Source: Paracoccaceae bacterium (lineage in GTDB: Bacteria > Pseudomonadota > Alphaproteobacteria > Rhodobacterales > Rhodobacteraceae). Taken from it: DNA of 64,000 nt. Under the pieces are notes generated by a model. The model was not told the DNA's origin. It did not search any database and saw nothing but the letters and a program-made list of their open reading frames with translations. Below are positions 46,681 through 55,707 of this stretch, piece after piece (position 1 is the stretch's first letter; every line of letters starts with the position of its first letter). Where the stretch lies: NCBI GenBank assembly GCA_030148225.1, contig JASBTX010000042.1, positions 327,222-391,221 on the forward strand. Direction: 5' to 3'. The position numbers and the translations under genes were made by a program.

Positions 46681-47292
46681 TTGGCGATTTCCCTTTATGA
46701 AAACGACTTGCCCGACGGGCTGGAACTCGGCCCCATTGTGGCCATCGACTGTGAAACGATGGGGCTTAACCCGCATCGCGACCGGTTGTGCGTCGTGCAA
46801 TTGTCGGATGGGGACGGCAACGCACATCTGATCCAGGTGGCCAGGGGTCAGACCGAGGCACCCAATCTCTGCCGATTGCTGACCGATGGCGACCGGCTGA
46901 AGCTCTTTCACTTTGGCCGTTTCGACATCGCCGCGTTGTATCAGGCCTTTGGCGCGCTGGCCGCGCCTGTCTACTGCACCAAGATCGCGTCCAAGCTGGT
47001 ACGTACCTATACGGATCGCCACGGGCTGAAAAACCTGCTGCAAGAGCTTTTGGACACGGATATTTCCAAGCAGCAGCAATCCAGCGACTGGGGCGCGGAA
47101 AGTCTGAGCCGCGCCCAGATGGAATATGCCGCGTCGGATGTGCTCTATCTGCACGGATTGCGGAATGAACTGAATGCACGGCTGGAACGCGAGGGGCGAA
47201 TGGACCTGGCGCAATCCTGTTTCGATTTTTTGCCGACGCGGGCCCGGCTGGATCTGGCCGGTTGGCCTGAAACTGACATCTTTGCGCATTAG
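46681..47292 (+). CDS. Ribonuclease D (short form)
   Basis: A 203-residue DEDD-type 3'-5' exonuclease: VAIDCETMG (first Asp-Glu), FHFGRFDIAAL (second Asp) and YAASDVLYLHGL (Tyr and last Asp). It lacks the HRDC domains of E. coli RNase D. I take TTG 46681, giving M-AISLYENDLPDGLELG, since the family in this group starts just before this segment and the frame upstream (to 46549) has no resemblance. The stop touches the kdsD start, so both are in one unit. Confidence 0.85.
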   Translation: MAISLYENDLPDGLELGPIVAIDCETMGLNPHRDRLCVVQLSDGDGNAHLIQVARGQTEAPNLCRLLTDGDRLKLFHFGRFDIAALYQAFGALAAPVYCTKIASKLVRTYTDRHGLKNLLQELLDTDISKQQQSSDWGAESLSRAQMEYAASDVLYLHGLRNELNARLEREGRMDLAQSCFDFLPTRARLDLAGWPETDIFAH

Positions 47293-48270
47293 ATGAAAAC
47301 GATGAGCGTTGATAAAACCCAATTGTTCCATGCCGTTGGCCAGCGCGTTATCCGGCGCGAGGCCGAGGCGCTTGCGGCGCTGGAAGCGACGATAGGCGAT
47401 GCCTTTGATCAGGCGGTCGAACTGATCCTGAAGGCACGCGGCCGAATGATCGTCTCGGGTATGGGGAAATCGGGGCATGTCGCGCGCAAGATCGCCGCGA
47501 CGCTGGCATCGACCGGCACACCGGCCCATTTCGTGCACCCGGCCGAGGCCAGCCATGGTGATCTGGGCATGATGATGCAGGGTGATGTCGCGCTTGTCCT
47601 GTCGAACTCGGGCGAGACGCCAGAGCTTGCCGACATGATCGCCTATACAAGGCGCTTCGAGATTCCGTTGATCGGCGTGGCCGGGCGCAGGGACAGCACG
47701 CTTTTGCGCCGGTCCGATGTGGCTTTGTTGCTGCCCGAGGTTGCAGAGGCGTGCGACCGCGGGATCGTGCCGACGACATCGACAACCATGTCGCTGGCGC
47801 TGGGTGATGCGCTGGCCATCGCGCTGATGGAACACCGGGAATTCACGCCCGAAAACTTTCGTGACTATCATCCGGGTGGTAAGCTGGGCGCGCAATTGTC
47901 GCGCGTGGGCGATTTGATGCATGCCGGTGACGAACTGCCGCTGGTGCAGGGCACGACCCCGATGTCCGAGGTTCTGTTGACGATGAGCAAACGCGGTTTC
48001 GGCGTCGCCGGTGTGATCGAGGATGATCATCTGGCGGGGATCATCACTGACGGTGATTTGCGGCGGCATATGGAAGGCCTTTTGGACCTGAACGCGGTCG
48101 ATGTGATGACGCGCAATCCGCGCACCATCGCCGCCGAAGCCCTGGCCGAAGAGGCGGTGGGCGTGATGAACAAGCTTCAGATCACCTGTCTTTTTGTGAC
48201 CCAGAACGGCGCGGGTACACCGTTGGGCATCCTGCATATTCACGATTGTCTGCGTGCGGGGGTGGTCTGA
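47293..48270 (+). CDS. kdsD: Arabinose-5-phosphate isomerase, KpsF/GutQ family
   Basis: A 325-residue protein with an N-terminal SIS sugar-isomerase domain (GMGKSGHVARKIAATLASTG) and two C-terminal CBS domains (about 205-325). It converts ribulose 5-phosphate to arabinose 5-phosphate, the precursor of KDO for lipid A core and capsule linkers. The ATG follows directly on the rnd stop. It opens the block kdsD-lptC-lptA-lptB, and the KDO-activating kdsB lies at 59.2 kb. Confidence 0.9.
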   Translation: MKTMSVDKTQLFHAVGQRVIRREAEALAALEATIGDAFDQAVELILKARGRMIVSGMGKSGHVARKIAATLASTGTPAHFVHPAEASHGDLGMMMQGDVALVLSNSGETPELADMIAYTRRFEIPLIGVAGRRDSTLLRRSDVALLLPEVAEACDRGIVPTTSTTMSLALGDALAIALMEHREFTPENFRDYHPGGKLGAQLSRVGDLMHAGDELPLVQGTTPMSEVLLTMSKRGFGVAGVIEDDHLAGIITDGDLRRHMEGLLDLNAVDVMTRNPRTIAAEALAEEAVGVMNKLQITCLFVTQNGAGTPLGILHIHDCLRAGVV

Positions 48271-48273
48271 CCG

Positions 48274-48888
48274 GTGAACGGGTATCTGAGCTATTCCCGC
48301 TTCGTCTCGACGGTCAAGATCGTCTTTCCGTTGATCGCGCTCGGGCTGCTCTCGTCGCTTGTGTTATTTTCGCGCGATGTCGACCCCGAGGATGCGCTTC
48401 CCTTCGTCGGTGCGGATGTCGATGCGCTGGCAAGCTCAGAGCGTCTTAACCGGCCGCATTATGTGGGTGTGTCGCGCTCGGGGGCTGCGGTTTCGGTCAG
48501 CGCGGCAACCGTGACATCCGAGGCCGACGCAGAAGACCTGACAGAATTCACGCGCATCATTGCCAATATCGTGCCGAAAAACGGTGTGGGTGCCTATCGC
48601 ATCTCATCGGATGACGGTGTCGCGGATACGGCACGCCAGATCATGTTCATGTCCGGCAACGTCCGGGTTGAAACTTCGGATGATATCGTTCTCGAGACGG
48701 AAAAGCTGTCGGCGTCTCTTGAATATACGGATGTTGCGTCGGATGTGGGCGTGGTGGCGACAGGCCCGTTTGGGCGGCTAACGGCGGAAAAAATGCGTCT
48801 GACCGGCGGTGATAGCCCGGGAGAGGGATATCTTCTTGTTTTCAAAGACAAGGTAAAACTGGTATATGATCCTCAAAAAGAGGATTGA
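48274..48888 (+). CDS. lptC: LPS export protein LptC
   Basis: A 204-residue bitopic inner-membrane protein: one N-terminal helix (about residues 10-30) and a periplasmic beta-jellyroll (SGNVRVETSDDIVLETEKLS). It passes LPS from LptBFG to LptA. It starts with GTG at 48274, three bases after the kdsD stop. Sequence identity of LptC is low across groups, so the call rests also on position before lptA-lptB. Confidence 0.85.
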   Translation: MNGYLSYSRFVSTVKIVFPLIALGLLSSLVLFSRDVDPEDALPFVGADVDALASSERLNRPHYVGVSRSGAAVSVSAATVTSEADAEDLTEFTRIIANIVPKNGVGAYRISSDDGVADTARQIMFMSGNVRVETSDDIVLETEKLSASLEYTDVASDVGVVATGPFGRLTAEKMRLTGGDSPGEGYLLVFKDKVKLVYDPQKED

Positions 48889-48889
48889 G

Positions 48890-49384
48890 ATGCAGAGTTT
48901 TTTCAGATTGGCCGCCGTTTTGGCGGGCATCTGGTTTGCCAGTATGGCCCATGCTCAGGGTGCCAAGGTTGCCGTGGGTCTGGCCGACCATGACAGCCGA
49001 CAGCCGGTCGAGGCGGTATCGGACGAGTTGAGCATTGATCAGGACAACCGGATCGCGACATTTTCAGGCAATGTCATCATCACACAGGGTGAAATGATCC
49101 TGACCGGTGCCAAGGTCGAGATCGAATATACCGAAGACCAGTCCATCAAGCGTGTCACGGCGACGCGGGATGTGACGCTGGTCAATCCAACCGAAGCCGC
49201 CGAGGCTGATCTGGCGGTCTATACGCCCAAGAACAACCGTATCGTTCTGACCGGCAATGTGATGCTGACCCAGGGTGGTACGGCGATTGCCGGTGATCGC
49301 CTGCGTATCAATCTGGAATCCGGCGATGGTGTCATGGACGGTCGCGTGCGGACCCTCTTGCAGCAGAACGGAGACGACGGATGA
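48890..49384 (+). CDS. lptA: LPS transport periplasmic protein LptA
   Basis: A 164-residue secreted protein: signal peptide of about 22 residues (cleavage after SMAHA), then an OstA-type beta-jellyroll (NRIATFSGNVIITQGEMILT). It forms the periplasmic bridge for LPS. I choose ATG 48890, one base after the lptC stop and with AGAGGA upstream; an ATG at 48866 would overlap lptC by 23 bases and spoil the signal peptide. It overlaps lptB by four bases. Confidence 0.88.
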   Translation: MQSFFRLAAVLAGIWFASMAHAQGAKVAVGLADHDSRQPVEAVSDELSIDQDNRIATFSGNVIITQGEMILTGAKVEIEYTEDQSIKRVTATRDVTLVNPTEAAEADLAVYTPKNNRIVLTGNVMLTQGGTAIAGDRLRINLESGDGVMDGRVRTLLQQNGDDG

Positions 49385-50142
49385 CCGAACAGCCTGCGCT
49401 GACGGTGGCCGAGGGTTCCAGCGGTCTGCAGGTGAGCAATCTGCGAAAGAGCTATCGCAAGCGTCCCATCATCCGCGATGTATCCCTGCATCTGGGGCGG
49501 GGTGAGGTTGTGGCCTTGCTGGGGCCGAACGGATCGGGCAAAACCACCTGTTTCTACTCTATTGCCGGTCTGGTTACACCCGAGGGTGGTCAGGTTTTGA
49601 TCGACGGTCAGGACGCCACGCTCTTGCCGATGTATCGCCGCGCCAAACTTGGCATCGGTTATCTGCCGCAAGAGGTGTCGATCTTTCGCGGGTTGAATGT
49701 CGAGGACAACATCATGGCGATCCTCGAGGTGACACTCAGGGACCGGAGTGAGCGGCGAAAGCGGCTGGAGGAATTGCTGAGCGAGTTTTCCATCGGTCAT
49801 TTACGGCGCGCGCCGGCGCTGTCGCTGTCGGGCGGCGAAAGGCGGCGGGTTGAAATCGCGCGTTGCCTGGCCGCAAGCCCGAATTACCTGTTGCTGGACG
49901 AACCCTTTGCAGGCGTTGACCCCATTGCAGTGGGTGAGATCAGAAGCCTTGTTTCGGATTTGAAAAAACGGGGTATCGGTGTGCTGATCACCGATCACAA
50001 CGTGCAGGAAACGCTGGAAATCGTGGACCGTGCCTATATCCTGCATGACGGTACCGTCATGATGAGCGGCACAACCGAAGAGGTTGTCGCCGATGACAAT
50101 GTCAGGCGCGTCTATCTGGGCCAGAACTTTCGCATACGATAG
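49381..50142 (+). CDS. lptB: LPS export ABC transporter ATP-binding protein LptB
   Basis: A 253-residue ATPase: Walker A GPNGSGKTT, signature LSGGERRRVEIAR, Walker B YLLLDEPFAGVD and the switch histidine in LITDHNVQET. It drives LPS extraction by LptFG. In many proteobacteria rpoN comes next; here the next gene is hpf after 280 bases. Confidence 0.94.
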   Translation: MTEQPALTVAEGSSGLQVSNLRKSYRKRPIIRDVSLHLGRGEVVALLGPNGSGKTTCFYSIAGLVTPEGGQVLIDGQDATLLPMYRRAKLGIGYLPQEVSIFRGLNVEDNIMAILEVTLRDRSERRKRLEELLSEFSIGHLRRAPALSLSGGERRRVEIARCLAASPNYLLLDEPFAGVDPIAVGEIRSLVSDLKKRGIGVLITDHNVQETLEIVDRAYILHDGTVMMSGTTEEVVADDNVRRVYLGQNFRIR

Positions 50143-50222
50143 GGCTTTGGTGCTGAATTGGTGCGACCCGTCAGGCCGCGATCGGCGGAATTCCTACCAC
50201 GCAAAATTCCTGCCGTGAATTC

Positions 50223-50251
50223 CTTGACAGCGGGTCACTTCCGTTCCCAAA
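50223..50251 (+). promoter_or_regulatory. Possible sigma-70 promoter before hpf
   Basis: A perfect -35 TTGACA at 50223 is followed after 17 bases by the weak -10 candidate CCAAAT. It lies in the longest gene-free stretch of the window (50143-50422), where I otherwise see no gene or clear hairpin. Hpf is often stress-controlled, so a different sigma factor could use this site. Confidence 0.3.
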
Positions 50252-50422
50252 TGAAGAGAATGGAAGTGATTGTTTCCCCTTCCGGTATCCCGCGGGCAAC
50301 CCCCGGCGAGAGACATTTCAGCCCCTTCCGTTTCCGGGGCCAATCCAGCGCACAGGTCCAGATTTTTCGCCGTACCGACAGGTGCGCGTGGGCCTCGTGT
50401 GCCACACTTAGAAGGAGATGCC

Positions 50423-50989
50423 ATGAGGTATCAGATCAGCGGTAAGCAAATCGACATCGGCAACGCATTGCAACAGCATGTGCGGACCGAACTGGATGGA
50501 ATTGTCGAGAAATACGCAGAAAGGCCGACCGATGCGCAGATCGTGTTTTCACGCAACGCGCACGAGTTCGTCTGCGAAGCTACCGTTCACCTTTCGACCG
50601 GTCTGACCGCCCAGGCCAGGGCGCATGATACTGAAATATATGCAGCTTTTGACAGCTGTGGGGAAAAGATGGAGAAGCAGTTGCGCCGGTACAAGCGGCG
50701 TCTGAAAAACCATCACCGAGAGCGCGCGGAACCGGTTGAACTTTCGGGCGCTTCGGCCTATATCCTCGCCGCATCCGAAGACAACGGAGAGCAAGAGCCC
50801 GAGACATTGCAGCCCATGATCATCGCCGAGATGGAAGCGCAAATTCCATCGCTGTCGGTTGGTGAAGCTGTGATGCAGATGGAGCTGTCTTCTGCGCCGG
50901 TGCTTGTGTTTCGGAACGAAGGACATAACGGGATCAATGTCGTGTACAGCCGCGAGGACGGCAACATAGGCTGGATCGATCCGAAGTGA
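50423..50989 (+). CDS. hpf: Long-form ribosome hibernation promoting factor
   Basis: A 188-residue protein with an N-terminal HPF/RaiA domain (MRYQISGKQIDIGNALQQHV) and a C-terminal dimerisation domain (VLVFRNEGHNGINVVYSRED). The long form alone forms 100S ribosome dimers in stationary phase. The start at 50423 has the strong site GAAGGAGATGCC. It is followed by ptsN after 46 bases, an order kept in many proteobacteria. Confidence 0.93.
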   Translation: MRYQISGKQIDIGNALQQHVRTELDGIVEKYAERPTDAQIVFSRNAHEFVCEATVHLSTGLTAQARAHDTEIYAAFDSCGEKMEKQLRRYKRRLKNHHRERAEPVELSGASAYILAASEDNGEQEPETLQPMIIAEMEAQIPSLSVGEAVMQMELSSAPVLVFRNEGHNGINVVYSREDGNIGWIDPK

Positions 50990-51035
50990 GGCGGCGCAAG
51001 TCGCAGGATAGCTAGAGAGAAAGATCGGTACATCG

Positions 51036-51500
51036 ATGCGATTGGTGGACATCCTCAAACCAGAGGCCGTGAAGGTTATTTCAAACGTCACGAGCAAGAA
51101 GCGCCTGTTTCAGGAAATAGCGGAAATCGTTAGTCAGGCCTACGGCCTGGCTTCGGCCGAGACTTTCGACGCGCTGCAGGCGCGCGAAAACCTGGGCCCG
51201 ACGGGTGTCGGTCACGGGGTCGCCCTGCCGCATGCGCGCCTGGACAAACCAGAGGGTGTGCTGGGTGTTTTCGTGCGCCTTGACAAGGCGCTCCCGTTCG
51301 CATCGGTCGACAAACAACCGGTTGATCTGATCTTTGGCCTCTTTGCGCCTCAGGATGCGGGTGTTGAGCATCTGAAATCACTGGCACTTGTGTCCCGCAC
51401 CATGCGGGACGCAAATGTCTGTGCGAAACTTCGCGCGAATGACGACCCGGCAGCGTTGTTTTCCATTCTGGCAGAAGGCCCGGCCTCTCAGGCGGCGTGA
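51036..51500 (+). CDS. ptsN: PTS IIA-like nitrogen-regulatory protein
   Basis: A 154-residue EIIA-Ntr with the phosphorylated His66 in GVALPHARL. It is a signalling phosphocarrier linking nitrogen and potassium status to metabolism, not a sugar transporter. No other nitrogen-PTS gene is in the window. It is convergent with the sulfotransferase, 15 bases apart. Confidence 0.92.
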   Translation: MRLVDILKPEAVKVISNVTSKKRLFQEIAEIVSQAYGLASAETFDALQARENLGPTGVGHGVALPHARLDKPEGVLGVFVRLDKALPFASVDKQPVDLIFGLFAPQDAGVEHLKSLALVSRTMRDANVCAKLRANDDPAALFSILAEGPASQAA

Positions 51501-51515
51501 TGCATCAGCGCTGTT

Positions 51516-52946
51516 TCAGCCCGCCCACTGCCTGAACCCGAAATGCAGATAATCCCGCTGATAGGCCGCCTTGGCGGCCTTTTCCACGTCTCTGTCATAG
51601 ATATCGTCCAGGCTGTAGGGCGATTCATCGGGTGGGGAAGATAGCGGAACGGATGACCCGCCGATGGCAGCGGACAGTTCGTCCAGCTCTTCTTGCAGCC
51701 GCTCTTCTCGGATGATGCGGTCAACGGGCGCAAAGCTCGAATAACCCTGCAGCACAGCAAGCTGACTGGCCCAGCTTCCATCAACCCGAACCGAGGTCTG
51801 CCCCTTGAGATTGGCATCCAGGAATTTCAGAAATTCCAAGAATGCATTGCGATGGTCATCCTTGCTCCAGCTGGCATCCGGACAATCCTCGGGCACGGGC
51901 AGGTCGTATTTGCGCCGCAGCTTGGCGCGGACCTGCGCATAGGCGGTTGCCTGCGCATTCAGGATGTACCGGCAGAATGTCGAATGCGCGCGCCGTAACG
52001 GGTGCCTGATCACGGTAAAGCTGCGATGGCCCTTGTGCGATCGCATCCAGCCGCGCAGGTCCTTTTGTGAAAACCCACGCAAGAGTTCCTGCCGGTCTTC
52101 TATGCCGTCAATCTCTGCCATCCAGCCCATGACCGCAGGGTTGGGGCCGCCGTTGATCGGCAGAAACAAGAGCGGCGCATTGGCTGTCGCGACATACGAA
52201 GGCACGCCAGCGCCGCGCGACGGCTCGAAAACCGGCGTATCAAAAACGCCGAACATGTCGATACGCGACAGTGTCGATGTGACGGCGTCGAAATTGGTAA
52301 CCTTCTCTTCTGTCGGCAGCGGGTTCTGCGGTTTGAGTGTGCGTTGCAATTGCTCGATACGGCTGTCGCAGCCCAGAAAGGCCGCGATTCCATTCAGCAC
52401 CTCGAGGTCATTTGCATCCTCGTATCGCAAAAAGAACGCCGTTTGGCCGCTGACCTGCAACGCCCGCATGATCACGCCCTGAAAACGACGCCGGTCATCA
52501 AGATAGTTCAAGAAATCGTCGCCTATGAACGTGACCTTGCTGCGGGTCGTCCCCTGTACACCCGTCGATATCCAGCGACCGGAATCCTTGGCGTTTTTTA
52601 GTGAGATGTAGCTGTCGAGCGGATTGCGCGACAGAACGATCTTGGCGCATTTCGGATCGGTCAGGATCGTTTCGAGGACACGTGGATCGTGATCGGAAAA
52701 ATAGCGAAATCCCGGTAGCCCCTTGGTCTGGCTACGAATGGCCTGCAACAGCGCCAGCGGGTCTTCGTCGCGTTCTTCCTTGGTGATGCCAAGAATATTG
52801 TCTTTCTTCGGGCCATGGATAAAGGCAGGATTGTAGGCCTCGCCGTACATCTCGATCCCGTCCAGCTGGATCAGATTGCGTTCCAAGAGGTTAGACCCGG
52901 TCCGCATCTCGGCCAAAACGACAAAATACTCGAAACGCTGTTGCAT
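51516..52946 (-). CDS. Two-module sulfotransferase-like protein
   Basis: A 476-residue protein. Module 1 (about 1-215) has both PAPS-binding signatures: EMRTGSNLLERNL (13-25, phosphosulfate loop) and IVLSRNPLDSYISLK (103-117, R107 and S112 for the 3'-phosphate). Module 2 (about 250-470) repeats only the second signature, TVIRHPLRRAHSTF (R314, S322), and begins without an obvious phosphosulfate loop. Known family role: transfer of sulfate from PAPS to a sugar or lipid. It is the last gene of a glycan run with glycosyltransferases, so a surface polysaccharide is the likely acceptor. One module may be non-catalytic. Confidence 0.75.
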   Translation of the reverse strand: MQQRFEYFVVLAEMRTGSNLLERNLIQLDGIEMYGEAYNPAFIHGPKKDNILGITKEERDEDPLALLQAIRSQTKGLPGFRYFSDHDPRVLETILTDPKCAKIVLSRNPLDSYISLKNAKDSGRWISTGVQGTTRSKVTFIGDDFLNYLDDRRRFQGVIMRALQVSGQTAFFLRYEDANDLEVLNGIAAFLGCDSRIEQLQRTLKPQNPLPTEEKVTNFDAVTSTLSRIDMFGVFDTPVFEPSRGAGVPSYVATANAPLLFLPINGGPNPAVMGWMAEIDGIEDRQELLRGFSQKDLRGWMRSHKGHRSFTVIRHPLRRAHSTFCRYILNAQATAYAQVRAKLRRKYDLPVPEDCPDASWSKDDHRNAFLEFLKFLDANLKGQTSVRVDGSWASQLAVLQGYSSFAPVDRIIREERLQEELDELSAAIGGSSVPLSSPPDESPYSLDDIYDRDVEKAAKAAYQRDYLHFGFRQWAG

Positions 52947-52947
52947 A

Positions 52948-54645
52948 TTACCTGACCAGATAAGGCTTGGCTTTGGCGGCCTTCAGATGGCTGTCATCAC
53001 CGGTAAGCGGGAAATCCCCCATGAGGACGGGCTTCATGCCCTGATTCTTCAGATTTTGTAGAAACTGGCCGAACCCCGTCATATCCACCATGGTGGGCAC
53101 CTCGGTCAGGCGGCGCTGGGCGCGGGGCCCGGTTTCATCAAGTATGGTCTGCAGATGATGCATCGGGTCCTGCAGAAATTCGGCAAGCGTCCAGATACGG
53201 ACCCGCGCCATGGTATAGGGCGAGCGCAGGATATCCAGATGCTCACTCTCGATGCGCTGCAGGCGCGCGGCTTCGGTCCGGATATCCGCGAAATTCCTGT
53301 TCGACTGAAACAACATCAGCGCCCACGCCCCCGAAATCACGCTGATATGGGCGTTTGAATCTGTCGTCAGATACCACGAGATCGCCTGCGCGTCGGTTGG
53401 CCCGAACTGAAAGCATTGACGTTCGCCACGCGCCGCCCAGATCAGATTACTGAGAAAGGATTTAGGCGCATGATCCCTGAGTTCGGCACTGTCCGATAGG
53501 CAGCCATTGAACACCTTTTCGTTGCCCGCGAAATGCACGCGCTTGGTGTCAAAGAGATTGCCATGCACCCGCGCACCGGTGCGCCGTGTCAGCCATTGTT
53601 CGAAATCGGTAAAGACGTTGTTGAAACCTTCGAATACCGAATAGGGCCCGGCGGTCTTGCCATTTTCCCAGCCGTCATTGGGAAAGCGGCTTTGCATCAC
53701 GAGGCCGGATCGGCCGCGCGTGCGCCTGTCGATGGCCTGCGAAAAGACACGGTCGATCTTTTCGGGTGCGGGTTCGGCATCGGCCATCGATGTCCGGTCA
53801 TCCGACAGGAATGTTTCGTACAGACGATCAGCCTGCGGCCATATCTTCCGGGCAACGAAACAGTCGGAACGCCGCAACAGCTGCATGTGATCATCGTAGA
53901 AAATGTGCGGTTTGCCCTGGAAATCGAATTTGGACAGCGTCAGCGAGCGGCTTTCGATATTGGTGGAATAAAGCCGCGTGAGCGTCTGGAAATAGGATTC
54001 ATCCGGAATCCAGACCCGTTTGAAATAGCGGTCATAGGTGGCACGCCGGGGATCGGACAGGATCGCCGACAGGGTCTGACGCGTCAGGCACCACCACTGA
54101 GAGCCGAGATGCGGGTTCAGCCCGTCAGGTATACGCCGCTTGAGGCCAAAGCGGCGCTGGAATTCGACATAGGTATCAAAGAGTATCCGGTTCCGTTTCC
54201 ACGAAAAAGGAAAGCGCAGGGTAAACCGCTCTTCGTCCAGCCCGCCCATGGTCCAAGGCACGTCGCGCGTGGTCACGGATTCGATGAAGTCGGTCTTGGG
54301 ATGTTTTTCAAGATAGGCGACCAGATCTTCGACCGGGCGGAGGGGCAGGCACGATCCGCTGGCGTGATAGATGTGGCGCACATCAGGAAAGCTATCGAGC
54401 ATCATCTCGCTTGCCGTCTGGGCGGCGGCTACGAGTGACCAAGTTCCCCATTCACAGCGATAGCGTGTGCAGAAGCGCACGTTTTCGAGATCCGAAAGTG
54501 CCTTGACCAGCTTGCGATAGCGGTGGCGCGAAACACGTGCGTCGGCATGGATGACGACCGGGCAGCCGCGCGTCGCCCAGTGGCGCGCCACTTCGGCGGC
54601 ACGATCCAGCGCCGTGTGCACCAGCATGATGAAACCAACGCTCAT
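52948..54645 (-). CDS. Beta-1,6-N-acetylglucosaminyltransferase-like protein (Core-2/I-branching type)
   Basis: A 565-residue protein. The N-terminal 270 residues match the Core-2/I-branching glycosyltransferase family: VGFIMLVHTALDRAAEVARH, HASGSCLPLRP and a GSQWWCLTR motif typical of the xylosyl/GlcNAc branch. The C-terminal 290 residues, without clear motifs, fit the DUF5927 region found fused to this domain in Rhodobacteraceae. It is one base from the sulfotransferase stop-to-start junction and ten bases from the next glycosyltransferase, so co-transcribed. Sugar specificity is inferred. Confidence 0.75.
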   Translation of the reverse strand: MSVGFIMLVHTALDRAAEVARHWATRGCPVVIHADARVSRHRYRKLVKALSDLENVRFCTRYRCEWGTWSLVAAAQTASEMMLDSFPDVRHIYHASGSCLPLRPVEDLVAYLEKHPKTDFIESVTTRDVPWTMGGLDEERFTLRFPFSWKRNRILFDTYVEFQRRFGLKRRIPDGLNPHLGSQWWCLTRQTLSAILSDPRRATYDRYFKRVWIPDESYFQTLTRLYSTNIESRSLTLSKFDFQGKPHIFYDDHMQLLRRSDCFVARKIWPQADRLYETFLSDDRTSMADAEPAPEKIDRVFSQAIDRRTRGRSGLVMQSRFPNDGWENGKTAGPYSVFEGFNNVFTDFEQWLTRRTGARVHGNLFDTKRVHFAGNEKVFNGCLSDSAELRDHAPKSFLSNLIWAARGERQCFQFGPTDAQAISWYLTTDSNAHISVISGAWALMLFQSNRNFADIRTEAARLQRIESEHLDILRSPYTMARVRIWTLAEFLQDPMHHLQTILDETGPRAQRRLTEVPTMVDMTGFGQFLQNLKNQGMKPVLMGDFPLTGDDSHLKAAKAKPYLVR

Positions 54646-54655
54646 TCTGCGCGCC

Positions 54656-55666
54656 TCATGCCCAGTTGCCCTTGGACATCAGGCCCAGAATCTCGAGTTG
54701 GCGCCAGTTGATGTATTTCTCGGACCACTTGCACCAGAGATCGGGCTTTTCCTGCAGATGCTCGTGATACGCGCGGTATTCGTGGCTGTTGGCATAGTGC
54801 TGCTTGCGATCAAGCTCTTCCTTCGACTTTTCGTCGAATGTATCCAGAAACTTGGCGTGAAGCAGGCAGCCCGAGGCCTTTTCTCCGCCCCATTCGTCGT
54901 AGACGAGGTTCAGCCCGCGCGGCAAAAGCATATGCGTGGAACTCGCGTACGCGTAGTCGCGATGCCATTTGACGAGTGGTATCTTGTTCAGCGCCGGTGC
55001 CCGCTCGGGATTGTCGCCAAAAAACACCCGCGCCCGCACACCGCCCTGAATCCACAGATTGCCGTGCAGGTTGTTTTTCTGGCACATGTAGTTGCCGCTA
55101 TCGAACCACGAGGCGATTTCCAGCGGGTTCTGCCCCTCGAGATAGGGGACAGCGTGAATGGGGCCTTTGGGATACATGTCGAGCAGCATCGCGCTGAAGG
55201 ATTTGATCGATGATGCATCGAGCCAGTCGGTCAGCGCACGAATGGGGCGGGTGTCGCAGAATGGGTAGACAAAGAACTCATCCACATCGACCACAAGCGT
55301 CCAGTGACCGTGACCATGACGCATCTGGAGCCAGTTCAGCCAGTCGACGCCAAAGCGGGCACGCTTGTAACTTGCGCTGGTCCACCAGAGCGAGACATCG
55401 GACTGGTCCATCAGGTATTCGCCCGAACCATCGTCAGAACCGTTATCGACGACAAAGAAGTGCTGAACGCCGAGATCGCGGTAATATTTCAGGAAATAGG
55501 GCAACCGCAGCCGTTCGTTTCGCATCGTGACGAACAACAGAATATCCTTTGACCGGATCTTGTTGGTGCGGTTGGTGATCGATTTGATTTCCCGGCGTTT
55601 GCGGAACGCCCGGATGCGCCAGCGCTTGCGCTGCAACCGAAGCCTGTAGGAACTGACGATCCCCAT
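54656..55666 (-). CDS. Glycosyltransferase family 2-like (GT92/Glyco_tranf_2_4) protein
   Basis: A 336-residue protein with a basic N terminus and a GT-A fold: LLFVTMRNERLRLPYFLKYY, FFVVDNGSDDGS and the metal-binding DVDEFF in TLVVDVDEFFVYPF. No membrane helix was seen. It lies between two other transferase genes on the same strand and probably adds a sugar to the same glycan. Confidence 0.8.
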   Translation of the reverse strand: MGIVSSYRLRLQRKRWRIRAFRKRREIKSITNRTNKIRSKDILLFVTMRNERLRLPYFLKYYRDLGVQHFFVVDNGSDDGSGEYLMDQSDVSLWWTSASYKRARFGVDWLNWLQMRHGHGHWTLVVDVDEFFVYPFCDTRPIRALTDWLDASSIKSFSAMLLDMYPKGPIHAVPYLEGQNPLEIASWFDSGNYMCQKNNLHGNLWIQGGVRARVFFGDNPERAPALNKIPLVKWHRDYAYASSTHMLLPRGLNLVYDEWGGEKASGCLLHAKFLDTFDEKSKEELDRKQHYANSHEYRAYHEHLQEKPDLWCKWSEKYINWRQLEILGLMSKGNWA

Positions 55667-55707
55667 GCCTTATCTTTCTGCCCGGACGGTCTGATGCCGT
55701 CTCTTTT

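Noticed and set aside
46588..48243. 551-codon frame antisense to rnd and kdsD
   Set aside because: Covers two well-supported genes on the plus strand; no motif found.
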